A stretch of 64,000 bases of DNA from Leifsonia sp. 466MF (GCF_900100265.1 NZ_LT629696.1:3286001-3350000), one strand, 5' to 3'; numbered from the stretch's first letter, positions 42,686 to 54,161 are shown. Notes: a model not told the origin generated them from the letters alone. A program made the numbers and translations.

Positions 42686-43257
42686 ATAGCGATCCGCGGC
42701 CACAGCCGCCGCATCGCTGGGAGCCCGTCTCCTCGATGGACCATACGGACGCACAAGCGCCTTGCGATCGAGGATGCCATCGTTGCAAAGCCGCTCCCCA
42801 CGCGTACCGGCCTCTGGGTTTGTATTATATTTTATTTCATTTACATCTCTTGTCGAGCATCATCGCAGGACAGCTTCGCGCTTCGCCGCTCTGTGGCGAG
42901 TACCCGCACGGCGGCGGTCACACGCGTCCACTCGCATGACCGCGTTGTTGAAAAGGATGTCCATGGCTGTGTGTCGGGGCAGGAGCGATGCGAGCCGATC
43001 GGCGCTCCCCGCGCCGTTCTGGACGTCGATCACCACCGGGGCAGTGTTGCGGTGGGCTCCGAAGCTGTGCATGAAACCGTCGACCAAGTGATCAGCGCAA
43101 TGTGGGGGTACGGACCGCCGTGAGGAGCTTCTGTGCGTGACCGATGGCCGGTGCCTCTTGCGAGCACGTTGCGTCGAGGTGGCAACGCCCCTCTCTTCTG
43201 AGGGCCTTTGGGTGCGCCTAGATTCTAGAACGACCACTTCAGGTAGGGCATACGTGC
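42686..43257. other. Gene-poor, AT-richer left edge of the island
   Basis: I see no intact gene in this stretch. It contains an AT-rich run (about 42818-42855) unlike the rest of the window, and short coding-like remnants on the minus strand, e.g. APVVIDVQNG near 43015-43042, which resembles the first strand of isochorismatase-like cysteine hydrolases. It probably marks decayed DNA at the edge of the accessory region. Confidence 0.4.
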
Positions 43258-43494
43258 TCAGCCCGCCAACCCCCTCCATGCAACGATCACCCCTGCGATC
43301 ACGATTACTACTCCAACCCCGGCCATTCTGGCAGGCGTCGATAGCGAGCTCGCATTAGGCAGTGCTCCTTCCAGCTTCTGCTCAATGTTCGCCTTATTTC
43401 TAGAGTCGACGCGGTCTCGGAAAAGTATGACCGCGACCCCGGCCACGATTGCTCCGAAACCCGCGATTGTCATCACTATTGACTCGATGGACAT
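43258..43494 (-). CDS. Small two-span membrane protein behind the Rhs gene, possible immunity protein
   Basis: A 78-residue protein: MSIESIVMTIAGFGAIVAGVAVILF is the first span, a charged middle (RDRVDSRNKANIEQKLEG), then ARMAGVGVVIVIAGVIVAWRGLAG. ATG 43494 has AGGAGAAGTA in front and lies 8 bp after the Rhs stop, same strand. A small gene directly after an Rhs gene is where an immunity gene normally sits; I recognise no family. The immunity role is inference from position. Confidence 0.65.
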   Translation of the reverse strand: MSIESIVMTIAGFGAIVAGVAVILFRDRVDSRNKANIEQKLEGALPNASSLSTPARMAGVGVVIVIAGVIVAWRGLAG

Positions 43495-43502
43495 TACTTC
43501 TC

Positions 43503-46500
43503 CTACCAGAACCACATGATTTGCCCGGAGCAGTTTGCGCCACCGCCATTGGTGGCGCCCACTTCGGGTGACGAGTTTCCTTGCCAATCACGAGAGTATG
43601 AGGCGTACACGCCCGCGCCAGCGGCACCAGAGCAGCCCACGGTGAAGCCAAGTCCGTGAAGCTTTCCGCCACTGACTCCTACTTGACCGGTGAACCCTGC
43701 GCCGACGGCAGGTCCGATTCCCATCCCAGACGTGCCAAAAGAGCCGCAAATGACAAGTCCACAGTATTGACCTGCTGCTCCACCATTATCGCCCAGCCAT
43801 TTGAGCCCGGATAGGAAGTTTCGTCCTTCCGGATTGTCGAAGAAACGTGCCCAGGTCCTATTCCAGTTGGCTGCGACCTTATCGCCCCAGGATGGACTTT
43901 TCGCGGGCGTCGGGCGCGGAGCAGCTCGGGCAATTAGACGTCCTTTGCTGTAAGTGAGGCTCTTCGATGCGATAGCAACAAGCTGCTTAGGCGTTACCGG
44001 AATTCCGGCAGGACCTGCATCACTTAGTCGGACCCCAATGCCGTATTTGCCGCTGAGATCTTCGCCGTTTATTGGATCGTTCGGATAGTTGTACGCGCAG
44101 GTGTTGCCGCCGTGAACAGGGTCCACCGAAAGGAAGCGCCCGAGGACCGCGACGTATTGTCTTGCCCCCATCTCGATGGTGTCGATGGTCGTTTCGTGTT
44201 CGTAGAGCTTTTGGCTTGATCCCTCCCACCCATAGGTAGCGGTTTGTGGAGTATTGGCCGGGACGGCGTCGTCGGCTATCCCGGTTCCGATTGCCTGCGT
44301 GGACGGGTCGATAGGGTTTCCGAACGGGTCGTAGGCCGCTAGCATTCCCAGACGTGTGCCGGCTCCGTCTGTAGCGACTATGGCATCGCCATGAATGTTG
44401 GGTAGAGACCACACCGCTGCTCCTGGCTGAAGGGATGCTGTCACACCGCCAAGAAGTCCGACGGTGCGCTCGAGTACTCCTCCGTTGATGGTGAGTGTCC
44501 AGTCAGGGCTGTCTCCGTCGCCGCTGAACCCGTATCGCACCGTGGTTGCGGGACCGGTGGTCGGGGTCACTGTGCGAGAAATGATCCGGTCGGTCACATC
44601 TCGTTCATAGGTGATCGTCTCGTTGCCGGTAGTTGTGCTTATGTGCCGGTCCGACTGGTCATAGCTCAGGGTCTGGTCGGCGAGGGTGGTGGTGTTCCCG
44701 CGGCCGTCGTAAGCCAGCGTGCCGGTACTGGTGGACAGGCTGGTGGTCGCGATCGGTGACCCGCCGGTGATTGCCGGCATGTTGGTGGCGGTGAGCCGGT
44801 CCCCGTTGTCGTAGCAGTACGAGCTGGTGAGCACCGTGGGAGTGGTTGCGCCGACGGGCGTGTAGGTGTCGGTGAGGCTTGTCCGATTGCCGTTCTTGCC
44901 CGCGGAGGTGTTAGCGCCGCAGCTGGCGGAAGCGAACCCGTACGCGAGGGTGTGGTTCGGGATCACTGCCTGCGTCAGCCGTCCGGCGCCGTCGTAGCTG
45001 TAGGTGGAGACAGCTGTGGTTGCGCCATCGGTGGTGGTGTCTTGCAGGATCCGCCCGGCTTGGGAGCGGATCACTGCGTCAGTGATGCCGGGCTGGTTGC
45101 TCGGGAATACCCAGCTGAGGGATCGGATGTCGCCGTCTGCAGTGCGGGTCCAGGCACCGGTGACACCGGGGCCGGCGTTTCCAGCACCGGTTGGGTAGTT
45201 GACCTCGGCGAGCTCGCCAAGGGTGTAGGTGGGTTGAGCGAGGACACTCCCGGCGAGATCCTTGATCGTTGTGATCTTGCCGTCGTCATCGTAGGTGAAC
45301 TGTTCGCCCTGGCCAGGCTGCCCGGCAGGAGTAGAGGTCTGGGTGACCAACTGGTTGAGGATGTTATAGCTGGAGGTAGTTACCGTCCCCCACACATCCG
45401 TGTACGAGATGGTGCGCCCGAGGAGGTCGGAGACGGTGGTGATGCGGCCGTGGGTCGGTGATCCGGGGACGGCGTCATCCTCCGCCCAGATGGTGAGCGG
45501 ATCCCCGTTCGCATCGGTGAACCCGAATGTTGCCGTCCGTTGCCCATTGCCGCTGGTGTTTGCGTAGGTCTGCTGGGTCACCCGTCCGCGGGCATCGTAA
45601 CTGGTGCAGGACCAGTTGGCGTCACCCGTGCGTTTGGTGGCGACCACGCGTCCCATCATGTCGTAGACGTAGTTGGTGGCGATCGCCTGCCCGGTGGCAG
45701 GTGTTGCTCCGGTGCTGGTCATCAGCTGCCCAAACTGAGGGGTCGTTGCTGCAAGACCGCATACGGCTGTGCCGCCGTTGACTTGCGTGGCGTATCCCCC
45801 GGTTTCGGTGTAGTACGTGTTAGTTGCCACCGTGTTTCCAGCCGGGAGCGTCTGTGAGAGCTGGCGGAGGTATCCGGTGGTGCCGTAGGGCTCGAACGTG
45901 TTTGTTGTGGTGAGGTTGAGGCCTGCCGGGTCGACCGAGGTTGATGTGGCGATGCCGAGCCAGGGGGTGGCGTAACTGGTTGCGGTGCGCAGCGAGGGCA
46001 CCTGCGAGTTGCTGACACCGCTCACTCCGGTGGGTCCCGAGTCATCGGTCTGGCTGCTCGTGGATAGGCCGTAGGCGGGTGACAGGGCAGTTCCGGGGAC
46101 GAGGACCCGGGACCCGCCCGGGGCTATCCAGTAAAGCGCCAGCCAGGCGCTGGAGGTGAGGTCGGTGTAGTCGATGCGGATCCGGTGGATGTCGCCAGCT
46201 GTCTTCGAGGTGATGGTGGCGTTGGGTCCGAAGTGGACAGCGCCGGGGGTTGCGTCGTTGGCGACGAGAACGTCGTCGATGTAGAGGTTGGCTTGGTCGT
46301 CGGCGTAGGTGTTGAGGATGTAGTTGCCGGCGGTGGGGAAGGTGATGGTTCCGGTCAACCGCATGGTCCAGCTGTCGGTGGGTCCTCCGCTGTACGCGGC
46401 GCCGGTTGACCAGTTGCGGTTGATGATGCCGTCGGTGATGCCGTCGATGCCGGTGGAGTAGAAGCTGGGCAGGCCGGAGAAGGCGGTGTTGGTGTAGTAA

Positions 46501-49500
46501 GTGGCGTTCAGGCCTTTCATGCCCTCGTCGTACGCGGTCGAGGTGTGGGCGACCGTGATCGCGCAGGAGGCGGGTACTGGGCGCAGTGTGGTGCTGTCGT
46601 AGCACCCGGTCGGTGCGGGCCCGTAGGCGTCGGTGGGGCGGTTGAGCTGGTCGTAGATCGTGGTGGACATCCGCCCGGCGGGATCGGTGCTCGAGGTTTG
46701 TTGATCCCGGACGTTCCAGGTGGTGGAGGTCGCGAGTCCGGTAGCGGACAAGCTTGTGGTGCGCCGCCATGCGGTGTCGTAGCTGGTGGTAGCGGCGTGC
46801 CCGTTTGCGGGTGCGGCAGTGGGCGGTGTGAGCCCGGCCGCGTCAACGTAGGTGGTTCCTGACCCGTCGGCGTTGCGGGCGTAGGTGTAGGTCTTCTGAG
46901 GGCGTTGCGACGCCGTGACACCGTCGGGGGCGGGCAGGGTGATGCTGGTGACCCGGTTGCTGGTGTCGTAGCTGATCTGGGTGAGGACCTCGGCCGCGGC
47001 GGCGTTTTTGTCCGGGTGGGCCAGGAGCCAGTCGTTCACGGTCGCGGAGCGGATCGAGCTCAGCAGCCCGTTGCTGTATCCGAAGTCGGTGACCTCGTTT
47101 CCGGGGTCGATGATGCGGGAGAGGAACTTTCCGCCTGCCGCCTCCGGGAGCGCTGCCTGGGCAGGGTTGTTGGTGGTGTCCGGCAGCGTGTACAGCAGCT
47201 GGGTTGTGTCGGCCGCGCCCGCGATGTGGCCCGGGTAGATGATGCGGCAGATCATCCCGGCCGGAGCGGTGGTGAAACCAGACGGGACCGGGCAGGCCAA
47301 CCCAGACGCGTCGGTGTCGGACGTGGACAGACCGACAGAGGCGGCGGTGTCGCCGGCGTAGGCCAACTTCACCTGCCGGGTGTAGCTGCCTGATACCAGG
47401 GAAACCGGGTCAGAGACGCTGTCGAGCTGGTTGGTGCCAGCCCGGTAGGCGAGGACCGGCGTGGCCCGTTTCTTGGTGTCCATAGCCTGGGTGATGGCGG
47501 TGATCTTCCCGGCGGTGTTGAACTGGTATACCGTTCCGGCCTCATCGGTCAGCGTGTACGTGTTGTTCCCGTCTTGGGCGAGGATCCCCTGTTCTCCGGG
47601 CGGCGGCGTATACCCGCTGCCGGTCTTTGCTTTGGTGTACGTGTGCGGGGTCCCACTGGAGTCGATGAGGGCGATCGAGCCCTCCTTCACCTCGGCGCGG
47701 GTGTATATCGCGTCGGTGCCGTTCAGGGCGGTGCTGGATCCCCACCCGGGTGGAAGAGTGTCTACGGCTTTGCTGAACCAGGTCGGCGGGACCACTGTCG
47801 GCGCGAGGGTTTGCTGCACTCCGTTCTTGTCGGTGTAGGTGCCCTGCACCCAAAGCTCGAGCTGCGCAGGCCCGGTGTGGTTGAAATACTTCAGATCGAA
47901 TGTGGTCGGCGCGAGCGGCAGACTCATGGGGCTCCCCCACGACGGCGTGGTCGTGTAGGTGTCGGTGAGCTGGTCCATCACAGCAGACCCGATGGTCAGC
48001 TTCGCCCCGTTATCGCGCAGCAGCCCGAAGGTGAACGTCCCGGCACCGGGTGGGGTGATGAACCCGTCCCACTGACCCAGGAAGTTGTTGTTCGGCACTG
48101 CTGGCGCCGGCGCGGCCGTGCCCCAGTCGAAGCGGACCATCGGGTCGGTGCGCACCAGCCGCACCCGGCTGGCCAGATCCGACCGCGAGAAGCTGGCGGC
48201 GCTGGCCGTTGAATCCGACACGTCGTAATATGTGGCGGTCAGACCCTGCGTGGAGGGCTGCTGCGAGTTGTAGGTGAACGACATCCCCATCGGCCCACCC
48301 AGTGTGGACACGGTCGGAGAGGCGAACGAGAGGGTCGCGTTCCCGTTCGCTAGATTCACGCTCACCCCGCCCGCGGAATCTGTGGGCGAGGGCCCACTCG
48401 CACCGGCGCGGGCGGTGTACCGCAGGCGGTTCACCCAGGATCCCGAAGACTTGTCGTACCCGTCATCAACCACGACCACCCAGGAGTACGTGACCCCGTC
48501 CTGCAGCACACCTGGTGGAACAGTCCACGACAGTGGACTGTTGGTCAGGACGTCGGAGACGGCGACGATACCGCTGGCGCCGTCTGCTCCAGTGGTAATG
48601 CGGAACTGGTACTTGAGTTTGTCACCGTTCGCATCCGTGCCCGGCGGAGCGGTCAACGTCGGCGTCGGCGTCACCACCACAGACCCGTCCGCCGGGGTGG
48701 TCGGGCCTTGCGCCACGACGCCAGGGGTGTTCGTGCTAAAGGAATACACGGGGCTCACCACCTGTGAGCACGAGTTCGACGGGGTGTTGTTGCAATACCC
48801 ATCCTTGACGAACACGTGATAGAAGTACTTCGTGTTCGGGGTAAGCACCCCGGGGGCCAGTGTGAGCGGATTGTTTGTAATCCATCCGGACTGGTAGACC
48901 ACACCCGTTTCCGCGGTTGGCCCGGTAGCAATGCGGTAGTAATATCCCAGCCCTATGCCGGCGGGATCAGTCGAGCTCACCCTGAACGTTGGCGTCAGCG
49001 TCGAATACCCGCTGGTTGGGGACGGTGCGACGGCCGTTGGAGTCGCTGGGTAATCAACCCAGGAAACGTAGAGTGCGGCGTTCAACGATTTGAGCGTGTA
49101 CGCGCCGGCGATCTCGCCACCGGCGAGCATCAGATAGTTCCCGGACGAGCGCGCGTTCACCCAGTTTGAGATGTACTGCGCAAGCCCCGCGCCCCCCGAG
49201 TACCCGTCGGTGCCCACCGTGAGTGAAGCCAGGTTCGCGCCGACACCGTAGTAGCTGAACGCTGTGGCGTAATCGACCGCGCCCGGGTAGGTGGTGGACG
49301 TTCCCACGATGCCGTTCATCGACGCGTAGATCTGCGCATCCAGAACCTGCTTCCCGAACAGCTGCTCGTACGGGAAATGGACGATCGACCGCCACCAATC
49401 ATCGCCCGGGTCACGCGCGTTACCGACCAGGATCGTGTCCGTTCGCACGGTGCCGTCGGCCTTGTACGAGTGGATATCGTTCGTGCCGCCACCCCAGGTG

Positions 49501-50510
49501 GTCGGATCGATGAACACCGGGTACACCCGATCCTTGTCCGTCAGCCAGGTCCGCGACGGGCTGAGCGTGACCTTCCAGTCACTCCCGGCCTTCTTCACAG
49601 TCACCGGCACGTTGGTTGTGGCTGGCGAGGACTCCCCCTCGACACCGGCCGAGTCCCACATCAGCGGAGTCGGGATCCGAAACCGGACCGTGCCGTTGCT
49701 GTCAGTGAAGTCCACTCCCCCGTCGTTATTCACAGCAAGGGAGAGCCCTGGCGCCTTCACTTTCCACGTGTAAGAGTCCTGGCTCGCCTTCGGAACAGAA
49801 TCCAGCTTCACCGTCTCTTTCACCGATGACGGCTGCACCTGATACTCCACGTCGGTGCCATCAAACACGTCCGGGTAGGTCACCTCGTTCTCGCCGACAT
49901 GGTTGCGGGAGGACATCGGCAAGGGACGCTTCATCGACGTCTTCTCCGCACCCAGCAACGAGTACGAGACCGAGTACCCATCCTTCTCCACCGACACCGC
50001 ATCCGCCGCGGTGACATCGTCCTTGAACGCTGGATGCAGCACGTTCTGCTGCACACTCATCCCGCCAGCAGCGTCATCCTTGAGTGCCGTCGAGGACTCC
50101 TGCCACGCCCCATCCTGCTGAACGTTGATAGGTGTTGGCGATACCTCCGTTACGTGCGAACCATCCGGCTTCTGATACGTCGTCGTGAACTCGTCCCGGT
50201 CGGTCACCGTTGCGCCGGCGAGATCCGCCGGGGCGGCGGCCGCTGCAGGAGTGTCGAGCTCCGAATCGTGGAGCTTGGATCCTTGTGTCTGCTCCAACGG
50301 CCTGGCGCTGAGATCCTCCGCGGTCCCCGCCACGGCCGGCGCTACCGTGGACGGCAACGGCGGCAACTCTGCCACAGATCGGGTCGCTGGCACTGCCGCA
50401 GCCGGCGCTGCGGGCACCGCTCCTGCGGGAGCCGCGGATGTCAGCACCAAAGCCCCGGATGTGGCCACCGCGGCCAAAACAGCAGTGAAGCCTCGAGTCA
50501 ACCGGCGCAC
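43503..50510 (-). CDS. Giant secreted Rhs/YD-repeat protein with two PA14-like domains
   Basis: A 2335-residue protein with an N-terminal signal ([25 protein letters not shown]). A DNRLRE/lamin-like N-terminal region ([19 protein letters not shown]) is followed by a Fn3-like part, a PA14-like domain (~750-850; [13 protein letters not shown]), YD/Rhs repeats, a second PA14-like domain (~1330-1475; [19 protein letters not shown]), more YD repeats and the Rhs core end [31 protein letters not shown] (~2123-2152). The last ~183 residues are unlike the core, Gly-rich at the end, and are the expected variable toxin. GTG 50510 is preceded by AAGGGAA. A polymorphic-toxin role is known for the family, not shown here. 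Confidence 0.88.
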   Translation of the reverse strand: MRRLTRGFTAVLAAVATSGALVLTSAAPAGAVPAAPAAAVPATRSVAELPPLPSTVAPAVAGTAEDLSARPLEQTQGSKLHDSELDTPAAAAAPADLAGATVTDRDEFTTTYQKPDGSHVTEVSPTPINVQQDGAWQESSTALKDDAAGGMSVQQNVLHPAFKDDVTAADAVSVEKDGYSVSYSLLGAEKTSMKRPLPMSSRNHVGENEVTYPDVFDGTDVEYQVQPSSVKETVKLDSVPKASQDSYTWKVKAPGLSLAVNNDGGVDFTDSNGTVRFRIPTPLMWDSAGVEGESSPATTNVPVTVKKAGSDWKVTLSPSRTWLTDKDRVYPVFIDPTTWGGGTNDIHSYKADGTVRTDTILVGNARDPGDDWWRSIVHFPYEQLFGKQVLDAQIYASMNGIVGTSTTYPGAVDYATAFSYYGVGANLASLTVGTDGYSGGAGLAQYISNWVNARSSGNYLMLAGGEIAGAYTLKSLNAALYVSWVDYPATPTAVAPSPTSGYSTLTPTFRVSSTDPAGIGLGYYYRIATGPTAETGVVYQSGWITNNPLTLAPGVLTPNTKYFYHVFVKDGYCNNTPSNSCSQVVSPVYSFSTNTPGVVAQGPTTPADGSVVVTPTPTLTAPPGTDANGDKLKYQFRITTGADGASGIVAVSDVLTNSPLSWTVPPGVLQDGVTYSWVVVVDDGYDKSSGSWVNRLRYTARAGASGPSPTDSAGGVSVNLANGNATLSFASPTVSTLGGPMGMSFTYNSQQPSTQGLTATYYDVSDSTASAASFSRSDLASRVRLVRTDPMVRFDWGTAAPAPAVPNNNFLGQWDGFITPPGAGTFTFGLLRDNGAKLTIGSAVMDQLTDTYTTTPSWGSPMSLPLAPTTFDLKYFNHTGPAQLELWVQGTYTDKNGVQQTLAPTVVPPTWFSKAVDTLPPGWGSSTALNGTDAIYTRAEVKEGSIALIDSSGTPHTYTKAKTGSGYTPPPGEQGILAQDGNNTYTLTDEAGTVYQFNTAGKITAITQAMDTKKRATPVLAYRAGTNQLDSVSDPVSLVSGSYTRQVKLAYAGDTAASVGLSTSDTDASGLACPVPSGFTTAPAGMICRIIYPGHIAGAADTTQLLYTLPDTTNNPAQAALPEAAGGKFLSRIIDPGNEVTDFGYSNGLLSSIRSATVNDWLLAHPDKNAAAAEVLTQISYDTSNRVTSITLPAPDGVTASQRPQKTYTYARNADGSGTTYVDAAGLTPPTAAPANGHAATTSYDTAWRRTTSLSATGLATSTTWNVRDQQTSSTDPAGRMSTTIYDQLNRPTDAYGPAPTGCYDSTTLRPVPASCAITVAHTSTAYDEGMKGLNATYYTNTAFSGLPSFYSTGIDGITDGIINRNWSTGAAYSGGPTDSWTMRLTGTITFPTAGNYILNTYADDQANLYIDDVLVANDATPGAVHFGPNATITSKTAGDIHRIRIDYTDLTSSAWLALYWIAPGGSRVLVPGTALSPAYGLSTSSQTDDSGPTGVSGVSNSQVPSLRTATSYATPWLGIATSTSVDPAGLNLTTTNTFEPYGTTGYLRQLSQTLPAGNTVATNTYYTETGGYATQVNGGTAVCGLAATTPQFGQLMTSTGATPATGQAIATNYVYDMMGRVVATKRTGDANWSCTSYDARGRVTQQTYANTSGNGQRTATFGFTDANGDPLTIWAEDDAVPGSPTHGRITTVSDLLGRTISYTDVWGTVTTSSYNILNQLVTQTSTPAGQPGQGEQFTYDDDGKITTIKDLAGSVLAQPTYTLGELAEVNYPTGAGNAGPGVTGAWTRTADGDIRSLSWVFPSNQPGITDAVIRSQAGRILQDTTTDGATTAVSTYSYDGAGRLTQAVIPNHTLAYGFASASCGANTSAGKNGNRTSLTDTYTPVGATTPTVLTSSYCYDNGDRLTATNMPAITGGSPIATTSLSTSTGTLAYDGRGNTTTLADQTLSYDQSDRHISTTTGNETITYERDVTDRIISRTVTPTTGPATTVRYGFSGDGDSPDWTLTINGGVLERTVGLLGGVTASLQPGAAVWSLPNIHGDAIVATDGAGTRLGMLAAYDPFGNPIDPSTQAIGTGIADDAVPANTPQTATYGWEGSSQKLYEHETTIDTIEMGARQYVAVLGRFLSVDPVHGGNTCAYNYPNDPINGEDLSGKYGIGVRLSDAGPAGIPVTPKQLVAIASKSLTYSKGRLIARAAPRPTPAKSPSWGDKVAANWNRTWARFFDNPEGRNFLSGLKWLGDNGGAAGQYCGLVICGSFGTSGMGIGPAVGAGFTGQVGVSGGKLHGLGFTVGCSGAAGAGVYASYSRDWQGNSSPEVGATNGGGANCSGQIMWFW

Positions 50511-50649
50511 TCGTCGTTCCCTTCGCTACCGCCTCCCCCCGACAGCGAAGCGTGAGGTCAAGTTAGCGGCGACCGCGACCACAAAGGAACCTCAAAACCG
50601 TGAGAGTTCTCATATGAATGCTGGACAACCAGACAAGATAGTGCGTCAT

Positions 50650-50665
50650 CCCCCATAACTGGGGG
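50650..50665. other. Small CCCCC/GGGGG hairpin upstream of the Rhs gene
   Basis: CCCCC-ATAACT-GGGGG is a perfect 5 bp stem. The gap 50511-50784 otherwise shows no gene; the hairpin may be a terminator or leader element for neighbouring genes. Confidence 0.25.
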
Positions 50666-50762
50666 TAGGTCCGAGGGCCGGGCGGACGACGTTCCCACCG
50701 GTGCGCGCATCGGACCTGGGGCGATACAGCTGCTGAGCCTTGCGAGGTAAGCGGCGTCGGCC

Positions 50763-50786
50763 GATAAGCGGACCTTATGTCAGATT
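50763..50786. repeat. Island repeat motif, copy 1
   Basis: GATAAGCGGACCTTATGTCAGATT, of which TTATGTCAGATT recurs exactly at 52057-52068 and ACCTTATGTC at 54238-54247. It contains ATAAG-N5-CTTAT, an imperfect-centre inverted repeat of the sort used as tyrosine-recombinase core sites. It ends at the stop codon of the gene at 50785-51963. Confidence 0.45.
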
Positions 50787-51963
50787 AATCTTGCGCTGCC
50801 GGTTGATCCGACTTCCGCCGGCGCATATCTGCCACTCGTTCTCTAAGGGCCCTAGCACCGGACGTCGGTTGGGATTCGTCAAGTTCTCCGCGAATAAACA
50901 CGCGCTCAGTGAAGTCCAACACGATGAGCTCCTGCTCGTCGGCGGGCAGGTTAACGATGAAGGGCATGACCCGGCGCAACGCCAGATCCGTGCGCTTTGC
51001 CGCCCGGGACTCTCTGTGATGCTGGGCGGCCCTCTTGCCTAAAAGCGCTGCGACGCCCAGTGCGCCAAGCGACGCCGCCAAGCGCGTGATCGAGATCCCA
51101 AGGTTGGTGTCCGCATTCGGATTAAGTGTGAATAGATGGAACAGGATCGCGGCGACGCCGACCGCGCCGATGAGTGCCGCACCGATATCGCAGACCCAAG
51201 CCGCCACGGCCTTGTTACGAGCGTATTTTCCATAATCCGTGGCGACGGCTGAGGCGGTGGTCGCGTGCACGGTGTCCCGAGCCGTCTCCTCGTGCTTCCT
51301 TAGCTGGTCGAGTGCATTTTGTGCTTCGGCCGTATAGCGTGACCGTTCTCTCGTTTCCCGCTCCCGCGCCTCGGCAAGACGCTGATTCTCTTCGGCGATG
51401 AGCTCGTCAACCGCCGTCTTCGACACTGTCTTGAAATCAGCGATGGCTTCGGAGATCCGTTGCTTCTCTGCGTCTATGCTGCTCCGAAGCTTGGTCTCAT
51501 CCTCCGCCATCCCCTCCAATTTCAGGACCAGCGTGTCGTACCGCTGCGTGACATCTTCGAGCATGTCTGCGACGCGGTTCTGAAAGGCCTCGGTTGCAGA
51601 ACCGATGCCCGCCAGATAGCGTGCCGGCTTCATCGGAGGCCAGCTGGCAAGGGTGTCTAACACCGCATCAGCTTCGTCGATTGCGTCAGTAGCGTTCCAG
51701 GAGTGATCCCGCACATTGACTAGGGCGTTGTTCCACTGCAGGGTCGCCTGGTGTGTGCGGGCGAGCATCGATGAGGTCACTTCTCGAGGGTCCGTTTCCT
51801 CGTGCCGCTTCTCGAGTAATTCGAGGACCATTCCGATGTGCGCCAGCGCATCTTGCTCGTTACGGTCGCCAGGATCGAGTTCGATCGAATTGACTAATCC
51901 GCGGCAATTCGCGACCTCAACCCACAGCTCATGTTTGCGATACCGCTCGCCCCATATAGTCAT
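50785..51963 (-). CDS. Coiled-coil protein with two membrane spans, unknown function
   Basis: A 392-residue protein I do not recognise. Residues ~125-235 are a long charged heptad-like coiled coil (EDETKLRSSIDAEKQRI, EARERETRERSRYTAEAQ). Two spans follow (~253-280 and 288-310), then a ~80-residue basic cytoplasmic tail ending RRRKSDQPAAQD. No signal peptide. It is flanked on both sides by copies of the TTATGTCAGATT motif, so it may be an acquired unit. Accessory location suggests a defence or element-related role, but there is no direct evidence. Confidence 0.7.
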   Translation of the reverse strand: MTIWGERYRKHELWVEVANCRGLVNSIELDPGDRNEQDALAHIGMVLELLEKRHEETDPREVTSSMLARTHQATLQWNNALVNVRDHSWNATDAIDEADAVLDTLASWPPMKPARYLAGIGSATEAFQNRVADMLEDVTQRYDTLVLKLEGMAEDETKLRSSIDAEKQRISEAIADFKTVSKTAVDELIAEENQRLAEARERETRERSRYTAEAQNALDQLRKHEETARDTVHATTASAVATDYGKYARNKAVAAWVCDIGAALIGAVGVAAILFHLFTLNPNADTNLGISITRLAASLGALGVAALLGKRAAQHHRESRAAKRTDLALRRVMPFIVNLPADEQELIVLDFTERVFIRGELDESQPTSGARALRERVADMRRRKSDQPAAQD

Positions 51964-52044
51964 CGGCTCCCCTAGGTCACCATGAGCTTAGCCATGGCAC
52001 TCGCGACGGCCCACCAGTCCCCTATCCCCAATCAAGCACACCGG

Positions 52045-52068
52045 CGATACTCGACGTTATGTCAGATT
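52045..52068. repeat. Island repeat motif, copy 2
   Basis: GATACTCGACGTTATGTCAGATT; shares the exact TTATGTCAGATT with copy 1 and the GATA...GAC lead. It lies 81 bp upstream of the start of the coiled-coil gene, so copies 1 and 2 bracket that gene as direct repeats 1282 bp apart. Confidence 0.45.
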
Positions 52069-52097
52069 GCGGGCAACACGAGCCGCACTTCTTCATC

Positions 52098-52379
52098 TCA
52101 CTGAGTGCTGAGGCCGACGGCATCCTGGGTTTCCCGCTGGTGCCGTCGACGGGGCGAACGTCGAACATCCTCGTCTCGCCGTCGACGACCCTGGTTCCCC
52201 TGGAAACGCCACCCGGTCATCTTGCTGGCGGGATGGGTCAGTGCCTCGTGGATGACCGCCTCCCGCAAGGCGGTGGACTGATCGGTCACCAGGTAGCGCA
52301 CGCCCTGCCAGACCAAGCGGACGGGTCGACGGCCTTCGGTCCACACGGACACGAGTTCGGGAGCGTGAGTAAGGGTCAT
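52098..52379 (-). pseudogene. Frameshifted DUF6504-like gene
   Basis: From ATG 52379 the frame reads MTLTHAPELVSVWTEGRRPV, LVWQGVRYLVTDQ and GWRFQGN, as in a small actinobacterial family (DUF6504-like). At the GGGG run (complement of 52197-52200) the frame turns into an Arg-rich stretch. Dropping one G restores GWRFQGTRVVDGETRMFDVRP, the expected family continuation. So the gene carries a +1 shift in a homopolymer, either a real inactivation or a sequencing error. Confidence 0.55.
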
Positions 52380-52479
52380 CCGCCGGCCTCCATTCATTCA
52401 AACATGTGTTCGAATGATAAGCCGGCTCCGGCTGGAATCCAACCGCGGCGGCGTACCGTGCGTGGCGGAAAGGAGCGTC

Positions 52480-52734
52480 ATGGCGAACAACGACGAGGAC
52501 CGCTATGTCGTCCAGAACGAGAAGCGGGGCGGCTGGGATGTGGTGAAAGAGGACCACAAGCGCGCCTCCGCGCACACCGACACTCAGGCCGAGGCGATCG
52601 CCCGCGCCAAGGAGATCGTGAACAACTCCGGTGAGGGCAAGGGCGAGGTCCGCGTGCAGGGCCGGGACGGGAAGTTCCGCGACGGCATCTCCGGGCACCA
52701 CAACGAGTCACCTGCGCCGGACAAGAAGCACTGA
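52480..52734 (+). CDS. DUF2188-family small protein
   Basis: An 84-residue protein: DRYVVQNEKRGGWDVVKEDHKRASAHTDTQAEAIARAKEIV fits DUF2188, which has the pattern of a short beta-beta-alpha unit; the tail (SGHHNESPAPDKKH) is hydrophilic. GGAAAGGAG lies upstream of ATG 52480. Function of the family is unknown. Confidence 0.85.
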   Translation: MANNDEDRYVVQNEKRGGWDVVKEDHKRASAHTDTQAEAIARAKEIVNNSGEGKGEVRVQGRDGKFRDGISGHHNESPAPDKKH

Positions 52735-52736
52735 CG

Positions 52737-52874
52737 CTGCATGTCGACGGCCGACTGCCGAGCGAGTTCAAGCGACCGCTGAACGACGACCGCACCGCCT
52801 ACGAACGCTTCGTGCTCTCCGCTCAGGACGTCGATGCCGCGGTCTACGAGTGGCGCGGCGTCGAGGAACGCTGA
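52737..52874 (+). pseudogene. Short in-frame gene fragment after DUF2188
   Basis: A 45-codon reading without a clear start (LHVDGRLPSEFKRPLNDD, then TAYERFVLSAQDVDAAVYEW) ends in TGA at 52874. Its amino-acid content looks coding, so it may be the end of a lost gene or a tiny gene with an unusual start. I do not recognise the family. Confidence 0.3.
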
Positions 52875-52883
52875 TGCGTTGCG

Positions 52884-54161
52884 TTAGTGGCTAGCGGGGC
52901 CTTCTACGTCGGAGGGATCAAACGTCCATCGTCGCAAGCCGGCACGGAGCGATTCACGTATTGCTCCCGGTGTGCACGTGCGATCCTGCACCGCGCGCAC
53001 CGCCCGAAACAGATCTCGCGTGTCAATAAGCATCCCGTGCTGTGCGGCGAGGCCGTCCAGTTCCGCGTCACTGTCGATCGCCCGTGGCCGCGCCGAGGGG
53101 TCGATTCGCCGGTGTGCGTTGACCACGTGCCACAAAGCGTCTGGCTCACGATTGTGTTCCCGATGGAAGGCCAGCACTGGCCTGTTGGTTATCTGGCTCA
53201 GGTCGCCCACCTTGGCCCCCTTGGTGTACCCCTTGACCTCCACGAGACCCGTCCACTCTTCGCCCGGGGCTTGAACCCTAATGTCTTCCAGCAGAGCCTT
53301 CGTGACCGGATCGCGGTGATCTTCACCCATTACGGTTACCTCGAATCCCAGCAGATCAAACGCCTGAGCGACTGCCTCTTCCAGCTCGTGCCCGTCTTCC
53401 GTGAGGAGCCGTTGAAGGCCTCGCTGATCTTCCTCGCGACGGGCCTCAAGTCTGTCCAGCGCTTCCCTCTCGCTCTTCACGAACTCGACCCGGGCGTCGG
53501 CCCACGCCGCCCGAACCTGCTCCAAGGTGTCCGCGGCCGCGACGGCTGCTGCGCTCGACCACTCCGCGGCTTCCGCCCAACCTGGCGCAGCCGGAAATCG
53601 GTCGGAAGCCACGTTGTGAAGGACGGTAATAGACCAGGTAAACCACCGCTCGACCTGGCCGACGCCTGGCGGAAGCGCTAGCACGTACGACCCTCCTCCA
53701 AAGTCGGTGGCGATGAGCGCGAGGACCTCTTTCGCATCGCCTAGGTGCAGTAGCGGGATGCACTTATCGTCGAGCGTTCCGGTCTTCACGTAATCGGATC
53801 GCCACGCCAGCTTCGGCCCTGGCGGGAACAGGTCGACAAGGGTGTCCTCCACGAGCCGCCTAGCGTCGTCGTTCTCATTAATGGGGTCGGGGATATACAG
53901 CTCGCTCGCGTAGGTTTCGACGTCTCGGCTGAACTTCCAGCTCAGCGATTTCGCGCCCACACTGAACGTCGAGAGGCGGCTGAACAAGCGCTGAGGGTGT
54001 TCTTCGAAGGTGACATACAGGTCAAACTCGTCTTCATGCACCAGGTCGTTCGGCCCGATTCGAACCGCGTGCGCAACATGCTTCTCTAGGAGCACGTATA
54101 CGTCGTCAGGGACAGATTCGAACAGCACTCGCGGGTGGGGAAAGTCGAAGAACTGGGCCAC
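52884..54161 (-). CDS. Protein with a PD-(D/E)xK nuclease-like C-terminal domain, possible defence protein
   Basis: A 425-residue cytoplasmic protein. Residues ~1-220 show no family I know. Residues ~225-255 form a charged helix. Residues ~255-325 have a restriction-endonuclease-like pattern: HELEEAV (E261/E262), LEDIRV (D293), GLVEVKGYTKG (E308, K310), i.e. E-D-ExK. The tail carries RDLFRAVRAVQ. GTG 54161 with GGGTGAT upstream. Stand-alone nuclease-like proteins of this kind are frequent in defence islands; target and partners are unknown. Confidence 0.68.
   Translation of the reverse strand: MAQFFDFPHPRVLFESVPDDVYVLLEKHVAHAVRIGPNDLVHEDEFDLYVTFEEHPQRLFSRLSTFSVGAKSLSWKFSRDVETYASELYIPDPINENDDARRLVEDTLVDLFPPGPKLAWRSDYVKTGTLDDKCIPLLHLGDAKEVLALIATDFGGGSYVLALPPGVGQVERWFTWSITVLHNVASDRFPAAPGWAEAAEWSSAAAVAAADTLEQVRAAWADARVEFVKSEREALDRLEARREEDQRGLQRLLTEDGHELEEAVAQAFDLLGFEVTVMGEDHRDPVTKALLEDIRVQAPGEEWTGLVEVKGYTKGAKVGDLSQITNRPVLAFHREHNREPDALWHVVNAHRRIDPSARPRAIDSDAELDGLAAQHGMLIDTRDLFRAVRAVQDRTCTPGAIRESLRAGLRRWTFDPSDVEGPASH

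Noticed and set aside
42860..43279. A minus-strand reading with APVVIDVQNG, like an isochorismatase start
   Set aside because: The rest of the frame has no family pattern; kept only as a possible remnant in the gene-poor stretch.
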